Source: Streptomyces sp. NBC_00459
GTDB taxonomy: Bacteria > Actinomycetota > Actinomycetes > Streptomycetales > Streptomycetaceae
Direction of reading: 5' to 3'
Assembly: GCF_036013955.1 (NCBI RefSeq)
Contig: NZ_CP107903.1
Location: 4,650,001-4,714,000, forward strand
DNA: 64,000 nucleotides
The notes below the pieces were generated by a model. The model searched no databases, had not been told where the DNA came from, and saw nothing but the letters and a program-made list of their open reading frames with translations. Positions 52,476-61,084 of the stretch are shown here, piece by piece; position 1 is the first letter of the stretch; each line of letters begins with the position of its first letter. The position numbers and the translations under genes were made by a program.

Positions 52476-53402
52476 GTGCGGATACTTGTCGCCGGAGCCA
52501 CCGGAGTGGTCGGACATCCACTGGTGGGCGCGCTGCGGGCGCGGGGCCACCAAGTGAGCGCGCTGGTACGGGAGGAGTCCCGGACCCGCGCTCCGGAGGC
52601 GGACGCGATGGTGGTCGCCGACGCCCTCGACCGGGAAGCGCTGCTGGCCGCCCTGACGGACGTACGGCCCGAGGTGGTCGTCCATCAGCTGTCGGCGCTG
52701 CGGCTGTTGCGCGACGACCCGCCGGAGGCCTTCGCGCGGACCGCGCGGCTGCGCACCGAGGGCACCGCCAACCTGCTGGCGGCGGCCCGCGCGGCCGGTG
52801 CCCGACGACTGGTCGCGCAGTCCATCGCCTTCGCCGCCGCGCCGACCGGAGACCCGGTCGTCGACGAGGACGCACCGCTGTACGTGGACGCCCCGGACCC
52901 CGGCTGGGCGGCCACCGTACGGGCCGTGGCCTCGCTGGAGTCACAAGTGCTCGCCGGAGAAACGGAGTTGCGCGGGCTGGTGCTGCGGTACGGGACGCTG
53001 TACGGCCCCGGCACCGCGTACGCCCGTACCGGCGGCACCGGACAGCGGGTGCTGGCGGGGAAGTTGCCGCTGCCCGAGGGCGGGGCCGGGATCACCTCGT
53101 TCCTGCATGTGGAGGACGCCGTGGGGGCGGCGGTGGCTGCCGCGGAGTCGGAGGCCACCGGGGCCTTCCACATCACGGACGACGAACCGGCCCCGGCCGC
53201 CCAGTGGTTGCCGCACTTCGCCCATGCGCTCGACGCCCCGCCGCCGCGTACGGTCCCGGCGGCGATGGCTCCCCGGCTGCTCGGCTGGTTCATGGCCCAC
53301 CAGCTCACCTCGGCGGCCGGCGCGTCCAACGCCCGGGCGCGTACGGAACTGGGCTGGAAGCCGGTGCGGCCGAGCTGGCGCGACGGGCTGGGCCAGGAAT
53401 GA
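52476..53402 (+). CDS. Extended SDR / NAD-dependent epimerase-like oxidoreductase
   Basis: A 308-residue NAD(P)-binding protein with GATGVVGHPL at 7-16 and a later LRYGTLYGPGTAY. The usual YxxxK pair is not obvious, so activity may differ from standard epimerases. GGAGGACTGA precedes GTG 52476. In avenalumic-type pathways a reductase replaces the diazo group by hydride after diazotisation; this gene, between the candidate diazotase and the nitrous-acid genes, is a candidate for that step. This is inferred from position. Confidence 0.75.
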   Translation: MRILVAGATGVVGHPLVGALRARGHQVSALVREESRTRAPEADAMVVADALDREALLAALTDVRPEVVVHQLSALRLLRDDPPEAFARTARLRTEGTANLLAAARAAGARRLVAQSIAFAAAPTGDPVVDEDAPLYVDAPDPGWAATVRAVASLESQVLAGETELRGLVLRYGTLYGPGTAYARTGGTGQRVLAGKLPLPEGGAGITSFLHVEDAVGAAVAAAESEATGAFHITDDEPAPAAQWLPHFAHALDAPPPRTVPAAMAPRLLGWFMAHQLTSAAGASNARARTELGWKPVRPSWRDGLGQE

Positions 53403-55420
53403 CCGGACCCGGGCCAGGCTCTTCGGGCGGCGCCCGCGGTGCCGTCGTCGTGTGCGTGATCGGTGCCGGGCCGCGCGGCCTCTCGGTCCTGGAGCGGCTG
53501 TGCGCCAACGCGGGCCAGGCGGGCCCCGCGGTCGTGGTCCACCTCGTCGACCCGTACCCGCCCGGCCCGGGCGCGGTGTGGCGCACCGACCAGCCGTCCG
53601 AGCTGCTGATGAACACGGTCTCCTCCCAGGTGACCCTGTTCACCGACGACAGCGTGCCGTGCGCGGGCCCGTCGATCCCGGGCCCGAGCCTGTACGAGTG
53701 GGCGCGCACCTTGGGCCCCGAGGGGCATCCGGCCGGGGTCCTGGCGGAGGCGCGGAGCCTCGGCCCGGACACCTATCCGACCCGCGCCTTCCACGGCCAC
53801 TACCTGGAGTGGGTCTTCCGGCACCTCTTACGAACCGCCCCGCCCGAGGTCACGGTCCGCACGCACCGGACGACCGCGACCTCGCTGGCCGACGGCCCGG
53901 ACGGCAGCCAGACGGTGACCCTGGCGGACGGCGAACGGCTCACCGGCCTGGACGCGGTCGTACTCGCCCTGGGACACGGCAAGTTGACCCCGAGCCCGGA
54001 GGAACGCGCCCTGCACTCCTTCGCCACCCGCCACGCACGCACCGGTTCCCGTACCCGTACCGGTTCTGGTTCGGGAGTGGCCTACGTGAGTCCCGCCAAC
54101 CCGGCCGACGCCGACCTGAGCGCCCTCCTGCCCGGCAGCCCTGTCGCCCTGCGCGGACTCGGGCTGAACTTCTTCGACCAGCTGTCCCTGCTCACCGAGG
54201 GCCGCGGCGGCACGTTCAAGCAGGGCGACGACCGGGACGGCCGGGGCACCGGGCTCGTGTACATCCCGAGCGGCAACGAGCCTGTTCTGTACGCCGGTTC
54301 GAGACGCGGAGTGCCGTACCACGCGCGCGGCGAGAACGAGAAGGGCGCGCTCGGCCGTCACCACCCCCGCTTCCTTACCCCGGAGGTCATCGCCGGCCTG
54401 CGGCAACGCCCCGTCGGCTTCCGTACGGACATCTGGCCCCTGATCGACCGCGAGGTCCGGACCGTCTACTACGAGGCGTGGATCCGGGCCGCCCAAGGCC
54501 CCTGGGCGGCAGCGGAGTTCGTGCGGTCCTGCTACGCGGGCCGCGAGACCGAGTCGGTCCTCCTCGACCGGTACGACATACCGCCGGACGAGCGCTGGGA
54601 CTGGCAGCGCATTGAACGGCCCTACGGGAAAAGGCACTTCACGGACCGCGCCGACTTCCGGCACTGGCTGTTGGGACATCTGCGGCAGGACGTCGCAGCC
54701 GCCCGCCTCGGCAATGTGAACGGCCCGCTGAAGGCGGCGCTGGACGCGCTGCGTGACCTGCGCAACGAGGTCCGGCTGGTGGTCGACCACGGCGGGGTCG
54801 TCGGCGAGTCGTACCGGGCCGAACTGGACGGCTGGTACACGCCGTTGAACGCGTTCACGTCGATCGGCCCGCCCGCGTTCCGGATCGAGCAGCTGATCGC
54901 GCTGATCGAGGCCGAGGTGCTGCACGTGGTCGGTCCGGGGATGCGGGTGCGTCCGACGGACGGTGAAGGCGGGTTCGGGCACGCCGGTTTCCTCGTGGAC
55001 GCGGAGGGCGTGGCCGAGGCGCCGGTGCTGGTCAGGGCGCTGGTCGAGGCTCGGCTGCCCGACATCGACCTGCGGCGCAGCGCCAGTCCGCTGCTGCGGG
55101 GGCTGCTGGCTGCGGGCGGGTGCGTCCCGTACCGGCCGGGCGGCCACAAGACCCATGAGACGGGCGGGATGGCGGTGACCGACGGTGCGCCCCGGCTGCT
55201 GGACGCGGCGGGGCGACCGCACCCGCGCCGGTTCGCCTTCGGGGTGCCGACGGAGGGGGTGCGCTGGGTGACGGCGGTCGGCATCAGACCGGGCGTGGGC
55301 TCGGTGACGCTGGAGGACTCGGACGCGATCGCACGGGCGGTACTTGGGCTGGAGAAGTCCGAAGTGCTGCCGCAGCAACCAGCCATGACTGTCCCTCAGA
55401 CCAGTTTCACGGGGAGTTGA
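53399..55420 (+). CDS. creE: CreE-type flavin-dependent aspartate N-oxygenase (nitrosuccinate-forming)
   Basis: A 673-residue FAD/NAD(P)-binding protein of the PF13454-like group. It has the dinucleotide motif VIGAGPRGLSVLERL (about 19-33), HLVDPYPPGPGAVW, and the long C-terminal domain typical of CreE, which oxidises the amino group of L-aspartate to give nitrosuccinate. The following gene is a lyase of the CreD class, and the pair is the known aspartate-nitrosuccinate route to nitrous acid. ATG 53399 overlaps the SDR stop. The symbol is by analogy with cremeomycin. Confidence 0.88.
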   Translation: MTGPGPGSSGGARGAVVVCVIGAGPRGLSVLERLCANAGQAGPAVVVHLVDPYPPGPGAVWRTDQPSELLMNTVSSQVTLFTDDSVPCAGPSIPGPSLYEWARTLGPEGHPAGVLAEARSLGPDTYPTRAFHGHYLEWVFRHLLRTAPPEVTVRTHRTTATSLADGPDGSQTVTLADGERLTGLDAVVLALGHGKLTPSPEERALHSFATRHARTGSRTRTGSGSGVAYVSPANPADADLSALLPGSPVALRGLGLNFFDQLSLLTEGRGGTFKQGDDRDGRGTGLVYIPSGNEPVLYAGSRRGVPYHARGENEKGALGRHHPRFLTPEVIAGLRQRPVGFRTDIWPLIDREVRTVYYEAWIRAAQGPWAAAEFVRSCYAGRETESVLLDRYDIPPDERWDWQRIERPYGKRHFTDRADFRHWLLGHLRQDVAAARLGNVNGPLKAALDALRDLRNEVRLVVDHGGVVGESYRAELDGWYTPLNAFTSIGPPAFRIEQLIALIEAEVLHVVGPGMRVRPTDGEGGFGHAGFLVDAEGVAEAPVLVRALVEARLPDIDLRRSASPLLRGLLAAGGCVPYRPGGHKTHETGGMAVTDGAPRLLDAAGRPHPRRFAFGVPTEGVRWVTAVGIRPGVGSVTLEDSDAIARAVLGLEKSEVLPQQPAMTVPQTSFTGS

Positions 55421-55425
55421 CGCGC

Positions 55426-56895
55426 ATGAACGGGAGGACGACTTCCGCCTCCGTGGGCACCGACTCGGGGCTGCTCGCGCCCACCTGGGCGGGTACGCCC
55501 GCGGCGGCCGAGGTGACCGACGAGGCGTGGCTCCAGGCCATGCTGGACGTCGAAGTGGCGCTGGCCCAGGCCCAGTTCGAGGTCGGGCTGACACCCACCG
55601 AGGCACTGGCGACGATCGCCGCGGAGGCACACGCGGACCGCCTCGACCTGGTCGCCCTGGCCCACGCGGCCCGAGCCGCCGCCAACCCGGTCGTCGCGCT
55701 GGTCACGGCCCTCACCGAGGCGGTCGCCGCCAAGGACCCGGCCGCCGCCGACTACGTACACCGGGGTTCGACCAGCCAGGACATCCTCGACTCGGCGGCG
55801 ATGCTGATCGCCCGCCGCGTACTCGCCCTGATCGCCACCGACCTCGAACGCACCGCCACCGCCCTGGCCACCCTCTCCGACACCCATCGCCACACCGTCC
55901 TGGCGGGCCGCACCCTGACCCAGCACGCGGTTCCCACCACCCTCGGTCTGAAGGCGGCGGGCTGGCTTCAGCTCGTCACGGACGCCCGCACGCGAGTACG
56001 GGCGGTGGCGTCCGCGCTGCCGGCCCAACTGGGCGGTGCGGCGGGCACGCTGGCCGCGTATCGCGAGTACGCGACCTTGGACGGCGGGGCGGGAAGGGCG
56101 TCCGGGGACGAGGGTGGAGTGGTGGCCGGAGCGGAGGCCGGAGTCGAGTTGCTGGCTCCGTTCGCGAAGGCCCTCGGGCTGGCGGAGCCGACGCTGCCGT
56201 GGCACACCGTACGCACGCCGATCGCCGAACTGGGCGCGGCACTTCAGCTGGTCACCGGGGCGCTCGGCAAGTTCGCGCTGGACGTGCAGACACTGTCCCG
56301 TACGGAGATCGGCGAGGTCTCCGAACCGGCGGCGGAGGGACGCGGCGCCTCGTCCGCGATGCCACAGAAACGCAACCCGGCCCTCGCCACCCTCATCGTG
56401 TCGGCCGCCCGCCAAGTCCCGGCGTACGCATTGGTGTTGGCCCAGTGTCTGCTGGCGGAGGACGAACGCCCCGCCGGGGCGTGGCACGCCGAGTGGCAGC
56501 CGTTGCGGGAGGCACTGCGGCTGGCGGGCGGCGCGGCGCACACGGCGGTGGAGCTGGCGGAGGGCCTGATCGTCCACCCGGACCGCATGCTGGCCAACCT
56601 CGAACTGACCGGCGGAGCCGTCGTCACCGAGCGACTGGCGGTCGTACTGGCCCCGTTGCTCGGCAAGGCGCACGCGAAGAAGCTCCTGTCGGCGGCCTCG
56701 GCCGAGTCGGCCGCCACCGGCCGCCCGCTCACCGAAATCCTCGCCGCACAACCGGAGTTGGCGGCCGGACTCACCCCCGCCCACCTTTCGGACCTGCTCG
56801 ACCCGACCCGCTACACGGGCGCGGCGGACGCGCTGATCGACCGAGCACTGCGTACATACGAGGGCAACGGAGGCGTCGTCCGATGGGCGAAGTGA
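55426..56895 (+). CDS. creD: CreD-type nitrosuccinate lyase (fumarase/aspartase superfamily)
   Basis: Releases nitrous acid and fumarate from nitrosuccinate. The 489-residue protein shows RGSTSQDILDSA (about 109-120) and the superfamily signature loop SSAMPQKRNP (about 306-315), nearest to the carboxymuconate-cycloisomerase/adenylosuccinate-lyase branch that includes CreD. GGGGAG lies 10 bp before ATG 55426; TTG 55417 is an alternative. Its adjacency to the flavin oxygenase makes this role far more likely than purine or catechol metabolism. Confidence 0.88.
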   Translation: MNGRTTSASVGTDSGLLAPTWAGTPAAAEVTDEAWLQAMLDVEVALAQAQFEVGLTPTEALATIAAEAHADRLDLVALAHAARAAANPVVALVTALTEAVAAKDPAAADYVHRGSTSQDILDSAAMLIARRVLALIATDLERTATALATLSDTHRHTVLAGRTLTQHAVPTTLGLKAAGWLQLVTDARTRVRAVASALPAQLGGAAGTLAAYREYATLDGGAGRASGDEGGVVAGAEAGVELLAPFAKALGLAEPTLPWHTVRTPIAELGAALQLVTGALGKFALDVQTLSRTEIGEVSEPAAEGRGASSAMPQKRNPALATLIVSAARQVPAYALVLAQCLLAEDERPAGAWHAEWQPLREALRLAGGAAHTAVELAEGLIVHPDRMLANLELTGGAVVTERLAVVLAPLLGKAHAKKLLSAASAESAATGRPLTEILAAQPELAAGLTPAHLSDLLDPTRYTGAADALIDRALRTYEGNGGVVRWAK

Positions 56896-58466
56896 GAGCG
56901 AGCGATGTGAGCGGACCAGGTGCCGCGGGTGCTCCTGACGCTACGGGGAAGGCCGGTCGACCGCCGTCGTGGCCCGTCCTCCTGGTCGTCGTCTGCGCGC
57001 AGATGCTGATCTGGCTGGACACTTCGGTCCTCAACGTCGCCGTCACCACCCTGGCCGACCCGGCGGACGGACTGGGCGCGACCCCGGCCGAGTTGGAGTG
57101 GGTGGCGAGCGCCTACACCCTGGTCTTCGCCGGTGCCCTCTTCGCGGGCGGTGCGCTGGCCGACCGCTTCGGCCCCCGGACCACACTCCTCGCGGGCCTT
57201 GCACTGTTCGGCGCGGCCTCGGGAGCCGGTGCTTTCGTCTCGTCGCCCGGCTGGCTGATCGTGGCGCGGGCCGGGATGGGCGCGGGCAGCGCGCTGCTGA
57301 TGCCGGCGACGCTGTCGGTGATCGTGCAGACCACTCCGGAGGAGAAACGCACCCGGGCGATCGCGATCTGGAGTTCGTCCAGCGGTCTGGGGGTGGCTGT
57401 GGGCCCGGTGGTCGGCGGGGCGCTGCTCGGCAACTTCTGGTGGGGCTCGGTGTTCCTGGTCAACGTACCGATCGTGGCACTGTGCATGGCCGGAGTGGCG
57501 GCCGTCGTACCGGAGTTGAAGGGCCCGAGGCGCAGACAGCTGGACCTGCCCGGCCTGACGCTCTCGGTCCTGGGCCTCGGCGGGGTGGTCTACGGCATCA
57601 TCGAACTGGGCAACGGCCGGACCTGGTACGGCTCCCACGTCCTCCTCCCCCTCCTCCTGGGCGGCGCTCTGCTGGCCGCGTTCGTCGCCGCTCAGCGCAG
57701 GTCGCCCGCCCCCAGCCTGGACGTACGGCTCTTCCGCCGGCCCGGGTTCGCGGCCGGGAGCGTGGTGCTGCTGATCGCGTTCATGGCACTGGCCGGTCAC
57801 CTCTTCTACGCGGCCTTCTACCTCCAGGGACCCCGCGGGCTGTCCCCCTCCGACGCCGGACTGGTGATGATCGCCGCCGCGATCGGCATCGTCCTGGGCA
57901 GCCAGGCGTCCCCCGCGACGAGCCGTCTGCTGACGGCCCGCTGGACGGTGGCGTCGGGAGTCCTGGCCACGGCGGTCACGTACATCGCGTACGCCTGGCT
58001 GGACGGCAGCACCCCGCTCTGGTTCATCGCCGCGCTGCTGTGGATCCAGGGCTTCGGAATGGGCCTGGTCGGTACGCCGGTCACGGCCGTCATGATGAGC
58101 GGGGTGCCGCCGCAACTCGCGGGCGCCGGCTCGGCAGTCAACAGCGTCACGCGTCAGGTCGGCGGCACACTGGGGGTGGCGATGGCCGGTTCGATCCTCT
58201 CCGGGGTGTACCGGTCACGCATGTCGGACACCGCCGAACTACCCGATTCTGTACGCGAGTTGCCCCCGGCGGCTGCGGAGCAGGCCCGCACCTCGGCCGA
58301 GGCGGCCCGCTCACTCGCCGAATCCCTCCGCCTACCGGAACTGGCGACGACCGCCGACCGCGCCTTCCTCGACGCGATGTACGCCACCACCCTCTCCATC
58401 GCCGCCCTGGCCCTCGTCGGCTTCGCGGTGTCGGTGGCGGGCCTGCGCACACGGACGAGGAAATGA
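56883..58466 (+). CDS. MFS exporter, DHA2 family
   Basis: A 527-residue, about 14-span exporter with WLDTSVLNVAV at the first helix, motif A GALADRFGPRTTL and motif C-like GLGVAVGPVVGGALLG. It overlaps the lyase gene by 13 bases and is inside the biosynthetic operon, so it probably exports the product or a reactive intermediate and gives self-resistance. Confidence 0.9.
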   Translation: MGEVRASDVSGPGAAGAPDATGKAGRPPSWPVLLVVVCAQMLIWLDTSVLNVAVTTLADPADGLGATPAELEWVASAYTLVFAGALFAGGALADRFGPRTTLLAGLALFGAASGAGAFVSSPGWLIVARAGMGAGSALLMPATLSVIVQTTPEEKRTRAIAIWSSSSGLGVAVGPVVGGALLGNFWWGSVFLVNVPIVALCMAGVAAVVPELKGPRRRQLDLPGLTLSVLGLGGVVYGIIELGNGRTWYGSHVLLPLLLGGALLAAFVAAQRRSPAPSLDVRLFRRPGFAAGSVVLLIAFMALAGHLFYAAFYLQGPRGLSPSDAGLVMIAAAIGIVLGSQASPATSRLLTARWTVASGVLATAVTYIAYAWLDGSTPLWFIAALLWIQGFGMGLVGTPVTAVMMSGVPPQLAGAGSAVNSVTRQVGGTLGVAMAGSILSGVYRSRMSDTAELPDSVRELPPAAAEQARTSAEAARSLAESLRLPELATTADRAFLDAMYATTLSIAALALVGFAVSVAGLRTRTRK

Positions 58467-59257
58467 CGACGGCGGAGAAGAGCGAGAGGGAGAGGGAGAG
58501 GGAGAGGGACATGGAGGGGGATATGGAAAGGGAAGCCATGATGGCGCAGGCGACGCCTCGTTCGGTCTTCGTCACTGGCGGGAACAGGGGGATCGGGCTG
58601 GCCATAGCCCGCCGTTTCGCGACGGCCGGCGACCGGGTCGCGGTGACCTACCGAGGCGAACCGCCCCCCGAGGCTGAGGGATTGCTCGCCGTACGCTGCG
58701 ATGTGACGGACAGTCAGCAGGTCGACCGGGCCTTCAAGGAGGCCGAGGCGGCACACGGCCCGGTGACGGTCCTGGTCGCCAACGCGGGCACCTCGAACGA
58801 CCGTCTGCTGGTGCGGATGACGGAGGCGGACTTCACCTCGGTCATCGACACCAACCTCACCGGAGCCTTCCGTGCCACCCAGCGCGCTGTGCGCGGCATG
58901 CTCCGCGAGGGTCACGGCCGTATCGTCCTCATCTCGTCCACGGCGGCCCTGCACGGCTCCGCCGGCCAGACCAACTACGCCGCGGCCAAAGCGGGGTTGA
59001 TCGGCTTCGCCCGCTCACTCACCCGGGAGCTGGGCCCCCGGGACATCACGTGCAACGTGGTGGCACCCGGACTCACCGAGACGGACATGAGCGCCGCCCT
59101 CACCCCGGACCAGCGCCGCGACCTGCTCCGCCGGACCCCGGCGGGACGGCTCGCCCGGCCGGACGAGGTCGCGGACGCGGTGGCGTTCCTGGCGGGGGCG
59201 GGGTATGTGCGAGGGGCCGTGATTCCGGTGGACGGGGGTGCGGGGCTGGGGCACTGA
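58463..59257 (+). CDS. FabG-like 3-oxoacyl-ACP reductase (PKS ketoreductase)
   Basis: Short-chain dehydrogenase of the FabG type. Motifs: VTGGNRGIGLAIA, VLVANAG, catalytic Ser in VLISSTAAL, YAAAK and the C-terminal VIPVDGGAGLGH. It should reduce the beta-keto group in each PKS cycle; it closely resembles primary-metabolism FabG of Streptomyces. ATG 58463 overlaps the exporter stop (ATGA), but the first 25 codons read through a GAGAGG tandem repeat (58484-58507), and ATG 58538, preceded by GGAAAGGGAAG, gives a normal FabG N terminus and may be the real start. Last gene of the rightward operon. Confidence 0.9.
   Translation: MTTAEKSERERERERDMEGDMEREAMMAQATPRSVFVTGGNRGIGLAIARRFATAGDRVAVTYRGEPPPEAEGLLAVRCDVTDSQQVDRAFKEAEAAHGPVTVLVANAGTSNDRLLVRMTEADFTSVIDTNLTGAFRATQRAVRGMLREGHGRIVLISSTAALHGSAGQTNYAAAKAGLIGFARSLTRELGPRDITCNVVAPGLTETDMSAALTPDQRRDLLRRTPAGRLARPDEVADAVAFLAGAGYVRGAVIPVDGGAGLGH
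58484..58507 (+). repeat. (GAGAGG)4 tandem repeat at the ketoreductase start
   Basis: Four perfect copies of GAGAGG followed by further purine-rich sequence up to 58535. Each unit would add Glu-Arg if translated from 58463; otherwise it forms an extended purine-rich leader before ATG 58538. Confidence 0.85.
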
Positions 59258-59288
59258 GGCGGCACACCCGCAACCCCGCAACCCGACG

Positions 59289-60995
59289 TCAGGCGTCAGG
59301 CGTCCCGGTCCTGCGGACGTGCAGCACGTTGCCGTCCAGGGGCAGAGGTACCCGGCCCACCAGGGTGAGGCCCGCGTCGGCGAACAGCCGGGCGTAGTGG
59401 TCGGCGCGCCGTTCCCGTCCGCCGACGTTGCACATCATGTGCAGGTCCCAGGCCGTGGCCAGCGAGGCGGATCCGTCGGCGGGCAGAACGCGTTCGACGA
59501 CGAGCAGATCGGCGCTGTCGGACATCGCGCGGGCGCAGTGACGCAGGATCTCGCGGCAGCGGTCGTCGTCCCAGTCGTGCAGGACGCGGGACAGGACGTA
59601 GACGTCGCCGCCCGCGGGTACGTCCGCGAAGTCGCCCGCCCGGAAGGTGCACCGCGCCGCGTGGCCGGCCGCGCCGAGGAGGACACGGGCTGTCTCGACG
59701 GTGTGCGGGCGCTCCAGCAGGACGCCGCGCAGGCGGGGGTGTGCGGAAAGGATTCGGCTGAGCAACTCCCCGCTGCCGCCCGCGATGTCGACCACGGTGG
59801 CCCCTTCGTCCGCCCCGGCGAGGACCGGGTGGGTGGGCAGCGGGTCGAACATCCGTGAACCGGCGGCCATCGACCGGTCGAAGAGTTCGGCGAGTTCGGG
59901 ATCGCGGACGAAGTGGTCGAAGTGGTTCTCGCCGAAGCGCTGCTCGAAGGCGACCTGTCCGGTGCGCACGGTGTGCCCGAGTCCGGCGAAGGACTCGTAG
60001 AACGGTCCCCCGTACATCAGAGCCAGCGACCGCATCGACCCTTCCGCGTCCGCGCGCAGCAGAGCGCCGGTGTCCGTGAGCCGGAAACCGTCCCGGTCCT
60101 CGCTGACCACGCCGAGCATGGTGAGGTAGCGCAGCAGGGTTGCCAGGTTCGGCTCGAACGCACCGACGCCGTGCGCCAGTTCCGCCAGGCCGACGCTCCG
60201 GTCCTCGGCCATCGCGTCGGGTACCTCCAGCCGCGCGAACGCGGCCAGGGCCTGCGTCGTCCACGCCCCGGTCAGCAGGCGCAGCAGGATCTCGGCGGGA
60301 TGGCGCCCGCGGTGCTCGTCGAGGTGGGCGGCGAGGATGTCGCGATGGTCACCGGGGACGTACAACTCCACTTGCCGGTAACCGGCCTTGGACTCTGCGG
60401 GCGCGGTGAAGTAGAACACCGTGCCGTTCTCGTGCGGGTTGTAGCCGCCGCCGCTGGGGGTGGCCCCGTACTGTCCGAAAACCGCGCACAGGCCGCGCAG
60501 CACCAACGGATCCGGTGCCTCGACCTCGAAGGCGACATGCGACTCGTGCTGCCGCTCCCGCTCGTGCGCGGCGACCGTGCCGAGGTCCGACCCGGGTGGC
60601 ACGGTCAGCGCGAACACCTCGACCATGCGCCGCGCCCCGTCCGGGCACTCCACCACCGGGCGCAGAATGCCGACGTCGAGGTCCGCCGTACTCCGGTTGT
60701 GCCGTACGGCGAGACGCTCGCGCACGACGACACTCGGCTGCGGCGGCCCGTCCGCGACGAGTCCGCAGTCGGCGAGCGTGGTGTCCAACGCCGCCTCGTC
60801 CGGCGGGAAGACGAGCAGCGCAGCGTGCCGGAACTCGCAGCGCTCCACGAGACTCCGCAGTTCCGGGCCGTCGAGCCCGGGAAGCAGGAGCGGAAGCAGA
60901 GTGGCGGTGTCCTGTTCCTTGACGAAGTCGACCGTCGCGCGCAGGCGGGACGTATCGCCCGACAATGCCGTGATCATTTGCGGGGGGAGCCTCAT
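59289..60995 (-). CDS. O-methyltransferase with ~220-residue N-terminal VOC-like extension
   Basis: A 568-residue enzyme. The C-terminal ~340 residues are a SAM-dependent O-methyltransferase with its dimerisation/winged-helix part (AELAHGVGAFEPNLATLLRYL), motif I VVDIAGGSGELLSRIL and the catalytic-type VLHDWDDDRC. The N-terminal ~220 residues resemble a vicinal-oxygen-chelate fold (HVAFEVEAPDPL, GGGYNPHENGTVFYFTAP), similar to 4-hydroxyphenylpyruvate dioxygenase-like halves; this is tentative. Domain fusion is unusual. It may methylate a ring hydroxyl, as CreN does. ATG 60995 or 60977 starts. Convergent with the main operon. Confidence 0.78.
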   Translation of the reverse strand: MRLPPQMITALSGDTSRLRATVDFVKEQDTATLLPLLLPGLDGPELRSLVERCEFRHAALLVFPPDEAALDTTLADCGLVADGPPQPSVVVRERLAVRHNRSTADLDVGILRPVVECPDGARRMVEVFALTVPPGSDLGTVAAHERERQHESHVAFEVEAPDPLVLRGLCAVFGQYGATPSGGGYNPHENGTVFYFTAPAESKAGYRQVELYVPGDHRDILAAHLDEHRGRHPAEILLRLLTGAWTTQALAAFARLEVPDAMAEDRSVGLAELAHGVGAFEPNLATLLRYLTMLGVVSEDRDGFRLTDTGALLRADAEGSMRSLALMYGGPFYESFAGLGHTVRTGQVAFEQRFGENHFDHFVRDPELAELFDRSMAAGSRMFDPLPTHPVLAGADEGATVVDIAGGSGELLSRILSAHPRLRGVLLERPHTVETARVLLGAAGHAARCTFRAGDFADVPAGGDVYVLSRVLHDWDDDRCREILRHCARAMSDSADLLVVERVLPADGSASLATAWDLHMMCNVGGRERRADHYARLFADAGLTLVGRVPLPLDGNVLHVRRTGTPDA

Positions 60996-61084
60996 TCCGG
61001 GGTTCGGATACGTGCGTACGGACGTACGCAGGGGTGGAGTTCGCAGGGGTGGAGTTCGCAGGGGTGGAGTTCGGGGGCGGCGGG

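Noticed and set aside
54035..54075. CGTACCCGTACCGGTTC tandem repeat within the CreE-type gene as a regulatory site
   Set aside because: It encodes a short, probably flexible Arg/Thr/Gly loop in frame and is more simply explained as low-complexity coding sequence.
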